A stretch of DNA of 64,000 nt from Bradyrhizobium barranii subsp. barranii (GCF_017565645.3 NZ_CP086136.1:3455501-3519500), one strand, 5' to 3'. Shown: positions 33,780-43,956, counted from the stretch's first letter. Program-made: numbers and translations. Notes: generated from the sequence alone by a model not told the origin.

Positions 33780-36700
33780 ATGATTGCTCTGGTCCGTATT
33801 GCCCTGAGCCGACCCTACACGTTTGTCGTGCTCGCGCTTCTGCTCCTGATCATCGGGCCGCTCGCGGCCCTGCGGACGCCGACCGACATCTTCCCGGACA
33901 TCCGCATCCCCGTGATCGGCGTGGTCTGGCAGTACACCGGCCTGCCGCCGGACCAGATGTCCGGCCGCATCACCACGCCGTTCCAGCGCGCGCTGACGAC
34001 GACCGTCAACGACATCGAGCACATTACCGCCAACTCCTATAACGGCTTTGGCATCATCAAGATCTTCTTCCAGCCGAACGTCGACATCCGCACCGCTAAC
34101 GCGCAGGTCACCGCGATCTCGCAGACGCTGCTGAAGCAGATGCCGCCGGGCGCAACGCCGCCCCTGATCCTGAACTACTCCGCCTCGACCGTGCCGATCA
34201 TCCAGGTGGCTTTGTCGGGCGATGGCCTGACCGAGCAGAACCTCGCCGATATCGGCATCAATAATCTGCGCACCCCGCTGGTCACCGTGCCCGGCGCGGC
34301 GATCCCGTATCCGTTCGGCGGCAAGCAGCGCCAAATCCAGATCGACCTCGATCCGACCGCGCTCCAGGCCCGTGGCCTGTCGGGCCAGGACGTCGCCAAC
34401 GCGCTCGCAGCCCAAAACCTGATCACGCCGGTCGGCACCCAGAAGATCGGCCAGTTCGAATACAACATCCAGCTCAACAACTCGCCGCTGAAGATCGACG
34501 AGCTCGGCAATCTGCCGATCAGGACCGTCAACGGCGCGATGGTCTATGTGCGCGACGTCGCGACCGTGCGTGACGGCAATCCGCCGCAGACCAACATCGT
34601 CCATGTCGACGGCAACCGCTCGGTGCTGATGATGGTGCTGAAGGCGGGCGCGACCTCGACGCTCGATATCATCGCCGGCATCAAGCAGAAGGTGATCGAC
34701 GTCAAGGACCAGCTGCCGGACGCGCTGAAGATCGGCTTCATCGGCGACCAGTCGGTGTTCGTCCGCGGCGCGATTCAAGGCGTCGCGATCGAAGGCGTGA
34801 TCGCGGCGCTGCTGACCAGCGTCATGATCCTGCTGTTCCTCGGTAGCTGGCGCTCCACGGTCATCATCGCGGTCTCGATCCCGCTCTCGGTGCTCGGCGC
34901 CATCATCATGCTGTCGGCGATCGGTGAGACGCTGAACATCATGACGCTCGGCGGCCTTGCGCTCGCGGTCGGCATCCTCGTCGACGACGCCACCGTCACC
35001 ATCGAGAACATCAACTACCATCTGGAGCAGGGCAAGCCGGTCGAGCAGTCGATCCTCGACGGCGCCAACCAGATCGTGACGCCGGCTTTCGTCTCGTTGC
35101 TGTGCATCTGCATCGTGTTCGTGCCGATGTTCTTCCTCGCCGGCGTCGCGCGCTTCCTGTTCGTGCCGATGGCCGAAGCCGTGATGTTCGCGATGATCTG
35201 GTCGTTCATCCTGTCGCGCACGCTGGTGCCGACCATGGCGAACTATCTGCTGCAGGCACACGTCCATCACGAGGGCGGCCCGCCGAAGTCGCGCAATCCG
35301 CTGGTCTGGTTCCAGCGCGGTTTCGAGGCCCGGTTCGAGCGCATTCGCAGCGGCTACCATGACTTCCTCGGGCTCGCGCTGGCGCACCGCGCGGTGTTCG
35401 TGATCGGCTTCCTCTGCGTGGTCGGCGCGTCCTTCGCGCTGGTGCCGTTTCTGGGACGCAACTTCTTCCCCGCGGTCGATGCCGGCAATATCCTGATGCA
35501 TGTCCGCACCCAGGTCGGCACCCGCGTGGAGGAGACGGCGAACCAGCTCGCCGACGTCCAGAAGGCGATCCGCAAGCTGATCCCCGGTGAAATCGAGACG
35601 CTGACCGACAACATCGGCATGCCGATCTCCGGCATCAACATGACCTACAACAACACGGGCGTGATCGGCCCGCAGGACGGCGACATCCAGATCAAGCTGA
35701 AAGAGGGCCACAAGCCGACGGAAGAGCACGTGCGCGTGCTGCGCGAGCAGCTGCCGCGCCTGTTCCCCGGCGTCAGCTTCGCATTCCTGCCGGCCGACAT
35801 CGTCAGCCAGATCCTGAACTTCGGCGCGCCGGCGCCGATCGACCTGCAAATCCGTGGTGCCAATATCGGCGCCAACTTTGCCTACGCCAACAATTTGCTG
35901 GCGAGGGTTCGCAAGATCCCGGGCGTTGCCGATGCGCGCATCCAGCAGTCGCCGAATAACCCCACCTTCAACATCGACGTCGACCGTACCCGCGCGCAAT
36001 ATGTCGGCCTGACCGAGCGCGACGTCACCAACAGTCTCGTCGTCAACCTCGCCGGCTCCTCGCAGGTCGCGCCGACCTACTATCTCAATCCGGAGAACGG
36101 CGTTTCCTACTCCATCGTGATGCAGACGCCGCAATACCAGATCGACTCGCTCAGCGCGCTGCAGACGCTGCCGATCACGGCAACGGGCGCCTCGCAGTCG
36201 CCGATCCTCGGCGGCATCGCCGACATCAAGCGCGCGACCTCGAGTGCGGTAGTGTCGCAATACGACATCCAGAACCTCGTCCAGATCTTTGCCACGACCT
36301 CGGGCCGCGATCTCGGTGCGGTCGCCGCCGACATCCGTCAGGTGATCGCCGACACCGCCAAGGACGTGCCGAAGGGCTCCTCCGTGGTGCTGCTCGGCCA
36401 GGTGCAGACGATGAACAGCGCCTTCACCGGCCTTCTGTTCGGCCTGCTCGGTGCCGTCGTGCTGATCTACTTCCTGATCGTCGTGAACTTCCAGTCCTGG
36501 TCCGACCCGTTCGTGATCATCACCGCGCTGCCGGCCGCGCTTGCCGGTATCGTCTGGATGCTGTTCGCGACCGAGACGACGCTGTCGGTGCCCGCCCTGA
36601 CCGGCGCGATCATGTGCATGGGCGTTGCCACCGCCAACAGCGTGCTGGTGATCTCCTTCGCCCGCGAGCGCTACGAGGAGCTCGGTGACCCCGTCGCCGC

Positions 36701-36959
36701 TGCACTCGAGGCCGGGTTCGTCCGGTTCCGCCCGGTCCTGATGACCGCGCTCGCCATGATCATCGGCATGGCGCCGATGGCCTTGGGGCTCGGGGAGGGC
36801 GGCGAGCAGAATGCGCCGCTTGGCCGCGCCGTGATCGGCGGCCTGATCTTTGCAACTTTCGCCACGCTGATGTTTGTTCCCGTGGTGTTCAGTATGGTAC
36901 ACAAGAAACAAGGCGCCAAAGCCGCCGCCCCATTGGAGACTCCGCATGTCGCCCACTGA
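33780..36959 (+). CDS. RND efflux pump permease subunit (AcrB/MexF-like family)
   Basis: A 1059-residue inner-membrane proton-driven exporter. It begins MIALVRIALSRPYTFVVLAL (TM1) and has the long periplasmic porter domains, the TM4 motif LALAVGILVDDATVTIENIN with paired aspartates for proton relay, and the C-terminal repeat of the fold ending near FATLMFVPVVFSMVHKK. TM segments fall in two clusters as expected. Unusually, the pump gene comes first and the fusion-protein gene second, overlapping by 14 bases, with no outer-membrane factor or regulator gene next to them. An inverted repeat CAGGAAC/GTTCCCTG at 33729-33754 may be an operator. Substrate unknown. Confidence 0.92.
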   Translation: MIALVRIALSRPYTFVVLALLLLIIGPLAALRTPTDIFPDIRIPVIGVVWQYTGLPPDQMSGRITTPFQRALTTTVNDIEHITANSYNGFGIIKIFFQPNVDIRTANAQVTAISQTLLKQMPPGATPPLILNYSASTVPIIQVALSGDGLTEQNLADIGINNLRTPLVTVPGAAIPYPFGGKQRQIQIDLDPTALQARGLSGQDVANALAAQNLITPVGTQKIGQFEYNIQLNNSPLKIDELGNLPIRTVNGAMVYVRDVATVRDGNPPQTNIVHVDGNRSVLMMVLKAGATSTLDIIAGIKQKVIDVKDQLPDALKIGFIGDQSVFVRGAIQGVAIEGVIAALLTSVMILLFLGSWRSTVIIAVSIPLSVLGAIIMLSAIGETLNIMTLGGLALAVGILVDDATVTIENINYHLEQGKPVEQSILDGANQIVTPAFVSLLCICIVFVPMFFLAGVARFLFVPMAEAVMFAMIWSFILSRTLVPTMANYLLQAHVHHEGGPPKSRNPLVWFQRGFEARFERIRSGYHDFLGLALAHRAVFVIGFLCVVGASFALVPFLGRNFFPAVDAGNILMHVRTQVGTRVEETANQLADVQKAIRKLIPGEIETLTDNIGMPISGINMTYNNTGVIGPQDGDIQIKLKEGHKPTEEHVRVLREQLPRLFPGVSFAFLPADIVSQILNFGAPAPIDLQIRGANIGANFAYANNLLARVRKIPGVADARIQQSPNNPTFNIDVDRTRAQYVGLTERDVTNSLVVNLAGSSQVAPTYYLNPENGVSYSIVMQTPQYQIDSLSALQTLPITATGASQSPILGGIADIKRATSSAVVSQYDIQNLVQIFATTSGRDLGAVAADIRQVIADTAKDVPKGSSVVLLGQVQTMNSAFTGLLFGLLGAVVLIYFLIVVNFQSWSDPFVIITALPAALAGIVWMLFATETTLSVPALTGAIMCMGVATANSVLVISFARERYEELGDPVAAALEAGFVRFRPVLMTALAMIIGMAPMALGLGEGGEQNAPLGRAVIGGLIFATFATLMFVPVVFSMVHKKQGAKAAAPLETPHVAH

Positions 36960-38151
36960 ACCCCGCTCCCCGGTGTCGCACCGGAAACTGGGCATCTTCG
37001 GCGTGGTGGCGCTGATTGCGGCAGGTCTCGTCGTCGGCACCGGCATTCGTGCCCGCGAGGAGCACGGCTCCAAGCTGAAGGAATGGACCGACGATCAGGC
37101 CGTTCCCAGCGTTGCGGTGACGCTGCCGAACGCAAAATCCCTCAACGGTACCATCGACCTGCCGGGTCGGCTCGAGGCCTATTACCGCGCGCCGATCTTC
37201 GCGCGCGTCTCCGGCTATCTGAAGAGCTGGAGCGTCGACATGGGCGCGCGCGTCAAGGCGGGGCAGGTGATCGCCGAGATCGAGGCGCCCGACCTCGACC
37301 AGCAACTGCTTCAGGCCCGCGCCGACCTCGCCAGCCAGCAGGCCAGTGCCAGGCTCTCGGAAGCAACGCTCAACCGGCGCAAGACGCTGGTCGCCTCCAA
37401 CTTCGTCTCCGCCCAGGAGATCGACGAGCGCACCGCCGATCTCTCCAACAAGAACGCGGCCGTCCACTCAGGCCAGGCAAATGTCGAGCGGCTTGAAGCG
37501 CTGGCCGGCTACAAGAAGATCACGGTGCCGTTCGATGGCGTGGTCACGGCGCGCGATACCGACGTCGGCGCGTTGATCAATGCCGGCGGCGGCTCCGGCC
37601 CGGCGATGTTCGTGGTCTCCGACATCACCAAGCTGCGCGTTTACGTCAACGTTCCCCAGAACTACGTGCCTGCGATCAAGATCGGCGCCAAGGCCACCAT
37701 GGTCATGCCGGAATACCCGAACCGGACATTCCAGGCGACGGTCGAGGCGTCTTCGCAGGCCGTCGACGTCGCCTCAGGAACCACCCGCATGCAGCTTCGG
37801 CTCGACAATTCCAACGGCGAGTTGATGCCCGGCGGCTATGCCAGCGTGAAGCTCAACCTTCAGCGCGACACCGCGCCGCTGAGCATTCCCGCCAGCGCCC
37901 TGATCTTCAACGGCAGCGGTCTGCGTGTTGCGACCGTCGGTCCCGACGACAAGGTGCAGTTCAAGACCGTGACCATCGCGCGCGATCTCGGCAAGGAGAT
38001 TGAACTCGCCTCGGGCATCGCACCCGACGACCGCGTCATCGCCGCCCCGCCGGATGGCATTTCCGACGGCGACCAGGTTCGCGTCGTTGGCGGCGCCGGT
38101 GCCAAGGGCAAGCCGGCGACGGCGTCGGAGAAGCAGGCGCCGAAGGGCTAG
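36946..38151 (+). CDS. RND efflux membrane-fusion protein (HlyD/AcrA type)
   Basis: A 401-residue periplasmic adaptor. Residues about 12-32 are one membrane anchor (LGIFGVVALIAAGLVVGTGI). The lipoyl half-motifs APIFARVSGYL and AGYKKITVPFDGVVTARDTD flank a coiled-coil hairpin (LLQARADLASQQASARLSEA and following). The beta-barrel part has PGGYASVKLNL. GGAG precedes the ATG, which lies inside the end of the pump gene, so the two are translationally coupled. A palindromic repeat follows. It needs an outer-membrane channel encoded elsewhere. Confidence 0.92.
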   Translation: MSPTEPRSPVSHRKLGIFGVVALIAAGLVVGTGIRAREEHGSKLKEWTDDQAVPSVAVTLPNAKSLNGTIDLPGRLEAYYRAPIFARVSGYLKSWSVDMGARVKAGQVIAEIEAPDLDQQLLQARADLASQQASARLSEATLNRRKTLVASNFVSAQEIDERTADLSNKNAAVHSGQANVERLEALAGYKKITVPFDGVVTARDTDVGALINAGGGSGPAMFVVSDITKLRVYVNVPQNYVPAIKIGAKATMVMPEYPNRTFQATVEASSQAVDVASGTTRMQLRLDNSNGELMPGGYASVKLNLQRDTAPLSIPASALIFNGSGLRVATVGPDDKVQFKTVTIARDLGKEIELASGIAPDDRVIAAPPDGISDGDQVRVVGGAGAKGKPATASEKQAPKG

Positions 38152-38159
38152 GTTGATCT

Positions 38160-38253
38160 CGTAGGGTGGGCAAAGCGAAGCGTGCCCACCATCTTCATGT
38201 GATTGGAAGAAGAATGGTGGGTACGGCGCAAGAGCGCCTTTGCCCACCCTACG
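38160..38253. repeat. Intergenic palindrome (CGTAGGGTGGGCA family), copy 1
   Basis: Outer arms CGTAGGGTGGGCAAAG and CTTTGCCCACCCTACG, inner arms GTGCCCACC and GGTGGGTAC. Three other copies are at 44773, 52561 and 58001. Confidence 0.85.
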
Positions 38254-38257
38254 AAAG

Positions 38258-39765
38258 CTACGCCACCCGCCACTCCGGCACGCCATCCGCCGCCATCGTG
38301 ATCTCGCCGAGCGAACCCAGCGGCGTGCGATCCATGTTGAGCAGATGCGCCAGCGTCGCCGCGTCGCTCGCCGGAATCCGCGCCAGGGTGCGTCGATCAT
38401 CTTCCGTCCGCAGCATCACCACGCCGTGCTCGACATCGCCGCCGCGGCCATAGAGCACCGTGAAACTCTCGACCTTGCCCTTGCCTGAGACCTCCGTGAC
38501 GAACTCGGGCACCGCGCGCTTGTTGCGGTCGGCCTCGCCTTGCACGCTCGTCTCCTGCGCCAGCGCCTCACGTGGCGTCTTCGACACCACCAATGCGTGG
38601 TGCTTGGTGACGAAGCCGCCCTGGCCGTAGAGCAGCCCGAGCTTGGCGCCATCACGCACACGCCGCACCATCGCGCAGGCCGCATGCGTCATGTAGGTGT
38701 TGAGCGGCGCACCGAAAAAGGTGAGGCCACCGGTCACGGTCGGCTGCACGTCGGCCCCGAGGCCCAGCGTCCGCCGCGCCATCTTGGGCACGCACGGGAA
38801 GCAGCTATAGAGCTCGATCGCGTCGAACTTTTTACCGTCGCCGCCGGCGAGGTCCATCGCCGCCTTCAGCACCGCATTCTGCGGATGGCTTTCATGGAAC
38901 TGATCGCGCAGGAGGTAATCGCGCGGCTCTTCGGCCGAGGCGCCGCCGAGCGGATAGACCAGCTTGTCCTCCGCGATGCCGGCCGCGCGCGCCCTGGCGA
39001 GGCTGGTGAGCAGCAGCGCGCCGCCCATGTTGACGCTGGGGTTGGCGACCATGAGCTTGTTGTAGGGCCAGGCGATCAGCCGGTTGTCCGCCGTCGGCGT
39101 CGTGATCTCGTCCGGCGCATGGCGCCGCTTCAGCCAGGCGTTGGGATTTTCGGCGGCGGCCTCGGAGTAGCGCGACCACAGCGTGCCGGACTCTGCCATG
39201 GCTTCGCGCGGCGTCTGGCCCCAATGGGCGGAGGAGGCGGACTCATAGAATGGATAGACGGTGACGGGACGGAACACGCCGAGCTTCACCGCTAGCGGCT
39301 TCTGGAATGCCGCCCCACGCTTGGGCTCCTCGACGTCATGGGCGAACGGCGTCCAGGGCAGCTTGACCCCGGCGCGCTCCGCCTTGGTCGCGGTCGACTG
39401 CGCCTCCGCGCCGCAGACTGCCGCCACAGTGCATTCGCCACGCGCGATGCGTTTTGCCGCCTCGTGGATGTAGCGGATCGGGCTCTCACCGCCGACCGGG
39501 CCGTAATAGCAATGCGCCGGCGCAATGCCGAGCCGCTGCGCCAAAGCTTTTCCGGATCGCGATAGCGCCAGCTCAGGAAGTTGACGACGTCGAGCGACTG
39601 CACCTCGCCAAGCAGCTTTGCGCCGGCGTCCTGCTCGGCCCGCCGCAGCGCTTGCTCCAGAAGATCGAGAGGCTCGAGGCCCTCGGTGATCTCCTTGGGT
39701 CGGTCGATGATCTCGCCGATGCCGACGACGACGGGGATGCGGTCTTCCGGGATGTTGTCAGTCAT
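38258..39765 (-). pseudogene. Thiolase-like acetyl-CoA acetyltransferase, frame disrupted
   Basis: The N-terminal part reads from 39765 (MTDNIPEDRIPVVVGIGEII ... FLSWRYRDPE). The remainder continues in the -1 frame with ALAQRLGIAPAHCYYGPVGG, the GECTVAAVCGAEA segment, NPSVNMGGALLL and YMTHAACAMVRRVRDGAKLG to 38258. Joining needs one A added to the A-run at about 39548-39551. The joined protein, about 502 residues, is a long bacterial thiolase-like (SCP-x related) protein. The N-terminal nucleophile Cys of biosynthetic thiolases is not obvious; Cys in THAACAM is a candidate. It may cleave a beta-ketoacyl-CoA in this acyl-CoA region. Confidence 0.8.
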
Positions 39766-39792
39766 AATCTCGATTCACGATGTTAGTTGTCT

Positions 39793-39879
39793 CGTCATTG
39801 AGAGGAGCGAAGGCACGAAGCAATCCCGAAATGTATCCGCGGAAGAAGTCTGGATTGCTTCGCTTCGCTCGCAATGACG
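39793..39879. repeat. Intergenic palindrome (CGTCATTGCGAGCG family), diverged copy
   Basis: Right arm ATTGCTTCGC...GCAATGACG matches the element at 14773-14798. The left arm CGTCATTGAGAGGAGCG has drifted and gained bases, so pairing is imperfect here. Confidence 0.75.
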
Positions 39880-39888
39880 ATGTGGATG

Positions 39889-41022
39889 CTACTCCGCCAC
39901 CAGCGCATTCATGTGCTCGACGGCCTCGGCAAATTCTTCCTTGAACTCCTGCACCACGGCGCCCGCCGACTTCACGCTGTCGATCAGGCCGACGCCCTGG
40001 CCGACGAAATAGCTGACGAGGTCGCGCGCCTTGGCGTTGCCGCTCGCCGCCGCGCGATCGATCGCGTTGAAGGCGTCGCGGCTGATGACGCTTTGCAGCG
40101 GCATCGGCAGCGCGCCGGGGCTTTCCGGCGCGCGGTCCCAGGCATCGGTCCAGACCGAGCGGAGCTGGCGTGCCGGCTTGCCGGTGCGCCCCTTTGAACG
40201 GATCGCATCGCGCGAGGACGCCGCGATCATCTTCTCGCGGAAGATCTCCGTGGTCTCGGCCTCGACGGTGGCGAGCCACACCGAGCCGGTCCAGGCGCCG
40301 GCCGCGCCCATCGCCATGCAGGCGGCCATCTGCCGTCCCGTCATGATGCCGCCGGCCGCGAGCACCGGCACGTCGCGGATCTTCTTGATCGCCTTGATCA
40401 CCTCCGGCACCAGCACCAGGGTGGAGACCTCGCCGCAATGGCCGCCGGCCTCGGTGCCCTGCACCACGAGAATGTCGACGCCGGCCGCGACCTGGCGCAA
40501 CGCATGCTCCTTGGCGCCGACGAGGGCGGCAACCGGCACGCCGTGCTTCCTGCCCATCTCGATCATCGCCTTCGGCGGCACGCCCAGCGCGTTGGCGATC
40601 AAACGGATCGGATGGTTGAAGGAGACCTCGAGCAGCTGAAGTGCGGTCTTCGCGTCGAACGGTTGCGGCTGGTTGTCGGCCACATCACTTGTCGTCAACT
40701 CGATATCGTATTTCTTCAGGAGGTCGCGCGTGTAGGCGCGGTGCTCCTGCGGCACGCGCGCCTCCAGGCTCTTCCAGGTGACGTCCTTCTCGCCTGCGGT
40801 CGAGATGTTCTCGGGGATCAGCACGTCGATGCCGTAGGGCTTGCCGTCGACATGCTCGTCAATCCATTTCAGCTCGCGCTCGAGCGTGTCGGGCGTGTGC
40901 ACGGTGGCACCCAACACGCCAAAGCCGCCGGCACGGCTGACGGCGGCAACGACGTCGCGGCAATGGCTGAAGGCGAGCAGCGGGAACTCGATGCCCAGCA
41001 TGTCGCAGATCGGCGATTTCAT
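39889..41022 (-). CDS. Nitronate monooxygenase family flavoprotein
   Basis: A 377-residue FMN enzyme of the 2-nitropropane dioxygenase fold. Motifs: LAFSHCRDVVAAVSRAGGFG near the N-terminus, VVQGTEAGGHCG (phosphate-binding and catalytic region) and VPVLAAGGIMTGRQMAACMA. True nitronate monooxygenases oxidise alkyl nitronates, but relatives act as enoyl reductases or CoA-ester oxidoreductases. In this region, full of acyl-CoA genes, the latter type is plausible. GGGAGAGAG precedes the ATG. It lies downstream of no other minus-strand gene, and a repeat separates it from the thiolase-like gene. Confidence 0.88.
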   Translation of the reverse strand: MKSPICDMLGIEFPLLAFSHCRDVVAAVSRAGGFGVLGATVHTPDTLERELKWIDEHVDGKPYGIDVLIPENISTAGEKDVTWKSLEARVPQEHRAYTRDLLKKYDIELTTSDVADNQPQPFDAKTALQLLEVSFNHPIRLIANALGVPPKAMIEMGRKHGVPVAALVGAKEHALRQVAAGVDILVVQGTEAGGHCGEVSTLVLVPEVIKAIKKIRDVPVLAAGGIMTGRQMAACMAMGAAGAWTGSVWLATVEAETTEIFREKMIAASSRDAIRSKGRTGKPARQLRSVWTDAWDRAPESPGALPMPLQSVISRDAFNAIDRAAASGNAKARDLVSYFVGQGVGLIDSVKSAGAVVQEFKEEFAEAVEHMNALVAE

Positions 41023-41277
41023 GGCTCTCTCCCGGCAGCCGTCGCGTTGCTGTTGTTGCTTTGCTTGAGCGAAGGCGCTTCGACGCTAGCTCATCGTCAC
41101 CCGCGATGCCAAGCCGGATTTGGCCGCGCATCTTGCGTGCAGACGCCACGCGGCGGATGAGCCATTCCGCTGCACAAAATAAACAGACCAGAGCTCGCCG
41201 ATTTGCCTCTTGCGCTTTTGTGGGCCTTTGAGAATGCTGGCGCAAACAAAGAGAAAACAGCGAGGGAGCGCCTACCG

Positions 41278-42897
41278 ATGTCGCCAGCGCAAGTCGTCGG
41301 CGCGGGCTTTGCCGGCATGTACATGTTGCACCGCCTGCGCGGTCTTGGCTTCTCGGCGCGCGTCTATGAGCAGGGTGGTGGCGTCGGAGGCACCTGGTAC
41401 TGGAATCGCTATCCCGGCGCGCGCTGCGATGTCGAGAGCATGCAGTACTCCTACTCGTTTTCGGAAGAGCTGCAGCAGGAGTGGGACTGGAGCGAGCGCT
41501 ACGCGCCGCAGCCGGAGATCCTGAACTACGCCAACCACGTTGCCGACCGTTTTGATCTTCGCCGCGACATCCAGTTCGACACCCGCGTCGAGCGCGCGGC
41601 GTTCGACGCGCGGGCGAAGTGCTGGTCGGTGACGACGTCCGACGGCAAGACGGTTGAGGCGCAGTTCATCGTGCTTGCGACCGGCTGCCTCTCGAACGCG
41701 CGCAAGCCTGACATCAAGGGCCTCGAGAGCTTCAAGGGACCTGTCTACCACACCGGCAACTGGCCGCATGAAGACGTCGACTTCACGGGCTTGCGCGTCG
41801 GCCTGATCGGGACGGGATCGTCTGGCATCCAATCGACGCCCGTCATCGCCGAACAAGCAAAACATCTCACCGTATTTCAGCGCACGGCGAATTTTTCGAT
41901 TCCCGCGCGCAACGCCGCGCTGACCGACGAAGAACGCAGCAACGTCCGCAAGACCTATCCGGAGATCCGCCGCTTCGCCCGCGAAGTCGCACGCAACGGC
42001 ATTTTCGCCGAGCAACCCGATCGCGGCGCGCTCGACGACAGCGACGAGACCAGGAATGGCAAATATTCGGCGCGCTGGGAGCGCGGCGGGCTCACCTTCA
42101 TGTATGTCTACAACAATCTCGGCCTGGAGCGATCCGCGAACGACACCGCGGCGAACTTCGTGCGCGGCAAGATCGCCGAGATCGTGCAGGACCCCGAAAC
42201 CGCGAAGCTGCTCCAGCCCAACAGCCATCCGATCGGCACCAAGCGCATCTGCATCGATACGGATTATTTCGCGACCTTCAACCGGCCGAACGTCTCGCTG
42301 GTCGACATCAAGACCAATCCGATCGAGGAGATCACCGCGAATGCCGTGCGTGTCGCAGGCAAGGACCACGAGGTCGACGCGCTGGTGATGGCGACGGGCT
42401 TCGATGCCATGACCGGCTCGGTCGCGAAGATCGACATCAGTGGCCCGGGCGGACGGACGCTGAACGAAAAGTGGGCGGAAGGCCCGAAGACCTATCTCGG
42501 TCTGATGAGCGCGGGCTTTCCGAACCTCTTCATCATCACCGGCCCCGGCAGCCCGTCGGTGCTCTCGAACATGATCGTCTCGATCGAGCAGCATGTCGAC
42601 TGGATCGCCGATTGCCTCGTCCACATGCGCAGGCAGGGTGTTGCCACCATGGAGGCAAGCGGGGAGGCCGAGGACAAGTGGGTCGCCCATGTCAACGAGG
42701 TCGCCCGCGGCACGCTCTATCCGCAGGCCAATTCCTGGTACATGGGCGCCAACATTCCAGGCAAGCCGCGCATCTTCATGCCCTATATCGGCGGCGTCGG
42801 TGTCTACCGCCGGATCTGCGACGAGGTCGCGGCGAAGGGATATGAGGGGTTTTTGCTGGGGCAGGCCGAGCAGGGGCTGACGGCGGCCGCGTCCTGA
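41278..42897 (+). CDS. Baeyer-Villiger-type flavin monooxygenase
   Basis: A 539-residue FAD/NADPH enzyme. The FAD loop is GAGFAG at residues 8-13, the Baeyer-Villiger fingerprint FKGPVYHTGNWP is perfect, and the second Rossmann loop is GLIGTGSSGIQ. It inserts oxygen next to a ketone to give an ester or lactone. The sequence before GAGFAG is unusually short (MSPAQVV; relatives have a longer strand such as DVVVVGAG), so the start may be wrong or a small deletion may exist. GAGGGAG lies upstream of ATG 41278. Ketone substrate unknown. Confidence 0.88.
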   Translation: MSPAQVVGAGFAGMYMLHRLRGLGFSARVYEQGGGVGGTWYWNRYPGARCDVESMQYSYSFSEELQQEWDWSERYAPQPEILNYANHVADRFDLRRDIQFDTRVERAAFDARAKCWSVTTSDGKTVEAQFIVLATGCLSNARKPDIKGLESFKGPVYHTGNWPHEDVDFTGLRVGLIGTGSSGIQSTPVIAEQAKHLTVFQRTANFSIPARNAALTDEERSNVRKTYPEIRRFAREVARNGIFAEQPDRGALDDSDETRNGKYSARWERGGLTFMYVYNNLGLERSANDTAANFVRGKIAEIVQDPETAKLLQPNSHPIGTKRICIDTDYFATFNRPNVSLVDIKTNPIEEITANAVRVAGKDHEVDALVMATGFDAMTGSVAKIDISGPGGRTLNEKWAEGPKTYLGLMSAGFPNLFIITGPGSPSVLSNMIVSIEQHVDWIADCLVHMRRQGVATMEASGEAEDKWVAHVNEVARGTLYPQANSWYMGANIPGKPRIFMPYIGGVGVYRRICDEVAAKGYEGFLLGQAEQGLTAAAS

Positions 42898-42914
42898 ACC
42901 TGGCTCTTTCCGAT

Positions 42915-42950
42915 CGTCATTCCCGGGCGCGCGGCGGGCCCGGAACGACG
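42915..42950. repeat. Short intergenic palindrome
   Basis: CGTCATTCCCGGGC and GCCCGGAACGACG form a near-perfect hairpin 17 bases after the monooxygenase stop codon. It could act as a terminator-like structure and resembles the arms of the larger element at 54319-54482. Confidence 0.6.
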
Positions 42951-43074
42951 GCGGGAAGCGGCCTGCCATGACGAAACGTAGAGTTGCCCCGCCCGGCAAT
43001 GCATTTCTGCGCCCTTGCCATCGGCCATTCGCGAGCTAATTAATGCAAGCGCATCTTTTCGCCGGAGCCCCCGC

Positions 43075-43956
43075 ATGACCGACGCCCCCGCCTACGTGCC
43101 GCCCAAAGTCTGGACCTGGAACAAGGAGAACGGCGGGCAGTTCGCCAGCATCAACCGCCCCATTGCCGGCGCGACCCACGACAAGGAGCTGCCGGTCGGC
43201 AAGCATCCCTTCCAGCTCTATTCGCTGGCGACGCCGAACGGCGTGAAGGTCACGGTGATGCTGGAGGAACTGCTGGCGCTCGGCCACAAGGGCGCCGAAT
43301 ACGATGCCTGGCTGATCAGGATCGGCAATGGCGACCAGTTCGGCAGCGGCTTTGTCGACATCAACCCGAACTCGAAAATTCCCGCGCTGGTGGACCGGTC
43401 CGGTCCCGAGCCGATCCGGGTGTTCGAATCCGGCTCGATCCTGGTCTACCTCGCCGAGAAGTTCGGCGCCTTCCTGCCGAAGGACATCAAGAGCCGCACC
43501 GAAGCGATGTCCTGGCTGTTCTGGCAGATGGGCAGCGCGCCCTATCTCGGCGGCGGCTTTGGTCACTTCTACGCCTATGCGCCGACCAAGATCGAATACG
43601 CCATCGACCGCTTTGCGATGGAGGTCAAGCGCCAGCTCGACGTGCTCGACCGGCGCCTCGCCGACAACGAGTACCTCGCGGGCAATGAGTACACCATCGC
43701 CGACATCGCGGTGTGGCCCTGGTACGGCGCGCTCGCCAAGGGGCTGGTCTATGGCGCCGGCGAATTCCTGTCGGTGCAGGACTACAAGTACGTGCAGCGC
43801 TGGACCGACCAGATCGCCAAGCGCCCGGCCGTCAAGCGCGGCCGCATGGTCAACCGCGTTTCCGGCGATCCCGCCAGCCAGCTCCACGAGCGGCACGACG
43901 CCGGCGATTTCGACACCAAGACCCAGGACAAGATCGGCGAGCCGGCCGCGACGTAA
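43075..43956 (+). CDS. yghU: Glutathione-dependent disulfide-bond oxidoreductase (YghU-like GST)
   Basis: A 293-residue glutathione transferase-fold protein. YVPPKVWTWNKENGGQFA and NRPIAGATHDKELPVGKHPF are the N-terminal extension typical of YghU. The thioredoxin-like domain has NPNSKIPALVD, and the helical domain has NEYTIADIAVWPW. YghU proteins bind two glutathiones and act on disulfides and organic peroxides. ATG 43075 is followed by MTDAPAYVPPK as in relatives. It follows the monooxygenase gene by 177 bases, including a small hairpin, so it is probably a separate unit. Confidence 0.9.
   Translation: MTDAPAYVPPKVWTWNKENGGQFASINRPIAGATHDKELPVGKHPFQLYSLATPNGVKVTVMLEELLALGHKGAEYDAWLIRIGNGDQFGSGFVDINPNSKIPALVDRSGPEPIRVFESGSILVYLAEKFGAFLPKDIKSRTEAMSWLFWQMGSAPYLGGGFGHFYAYAPTKIEYAIDRFAMEVKRQLDVLDRRLADNEYLAGNEYTIADIAVWPWYGALAKGLVYGAGEFLSVQDYKYVQRWTDQIAKRPAVKRGRMVNRVSGDPASQLHERHDAGDFDTKTQDKIGEPAAT

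Noticed and set aside
33759..37073. Very long minus-strand open frame opposite the RND pump gene
   Set aside because: It is the antisense of a fully conserved 1059-residue pump. Its translation is low-complexity Asp/Arg/His-rich sequence typical of GC-rich shadow frames.
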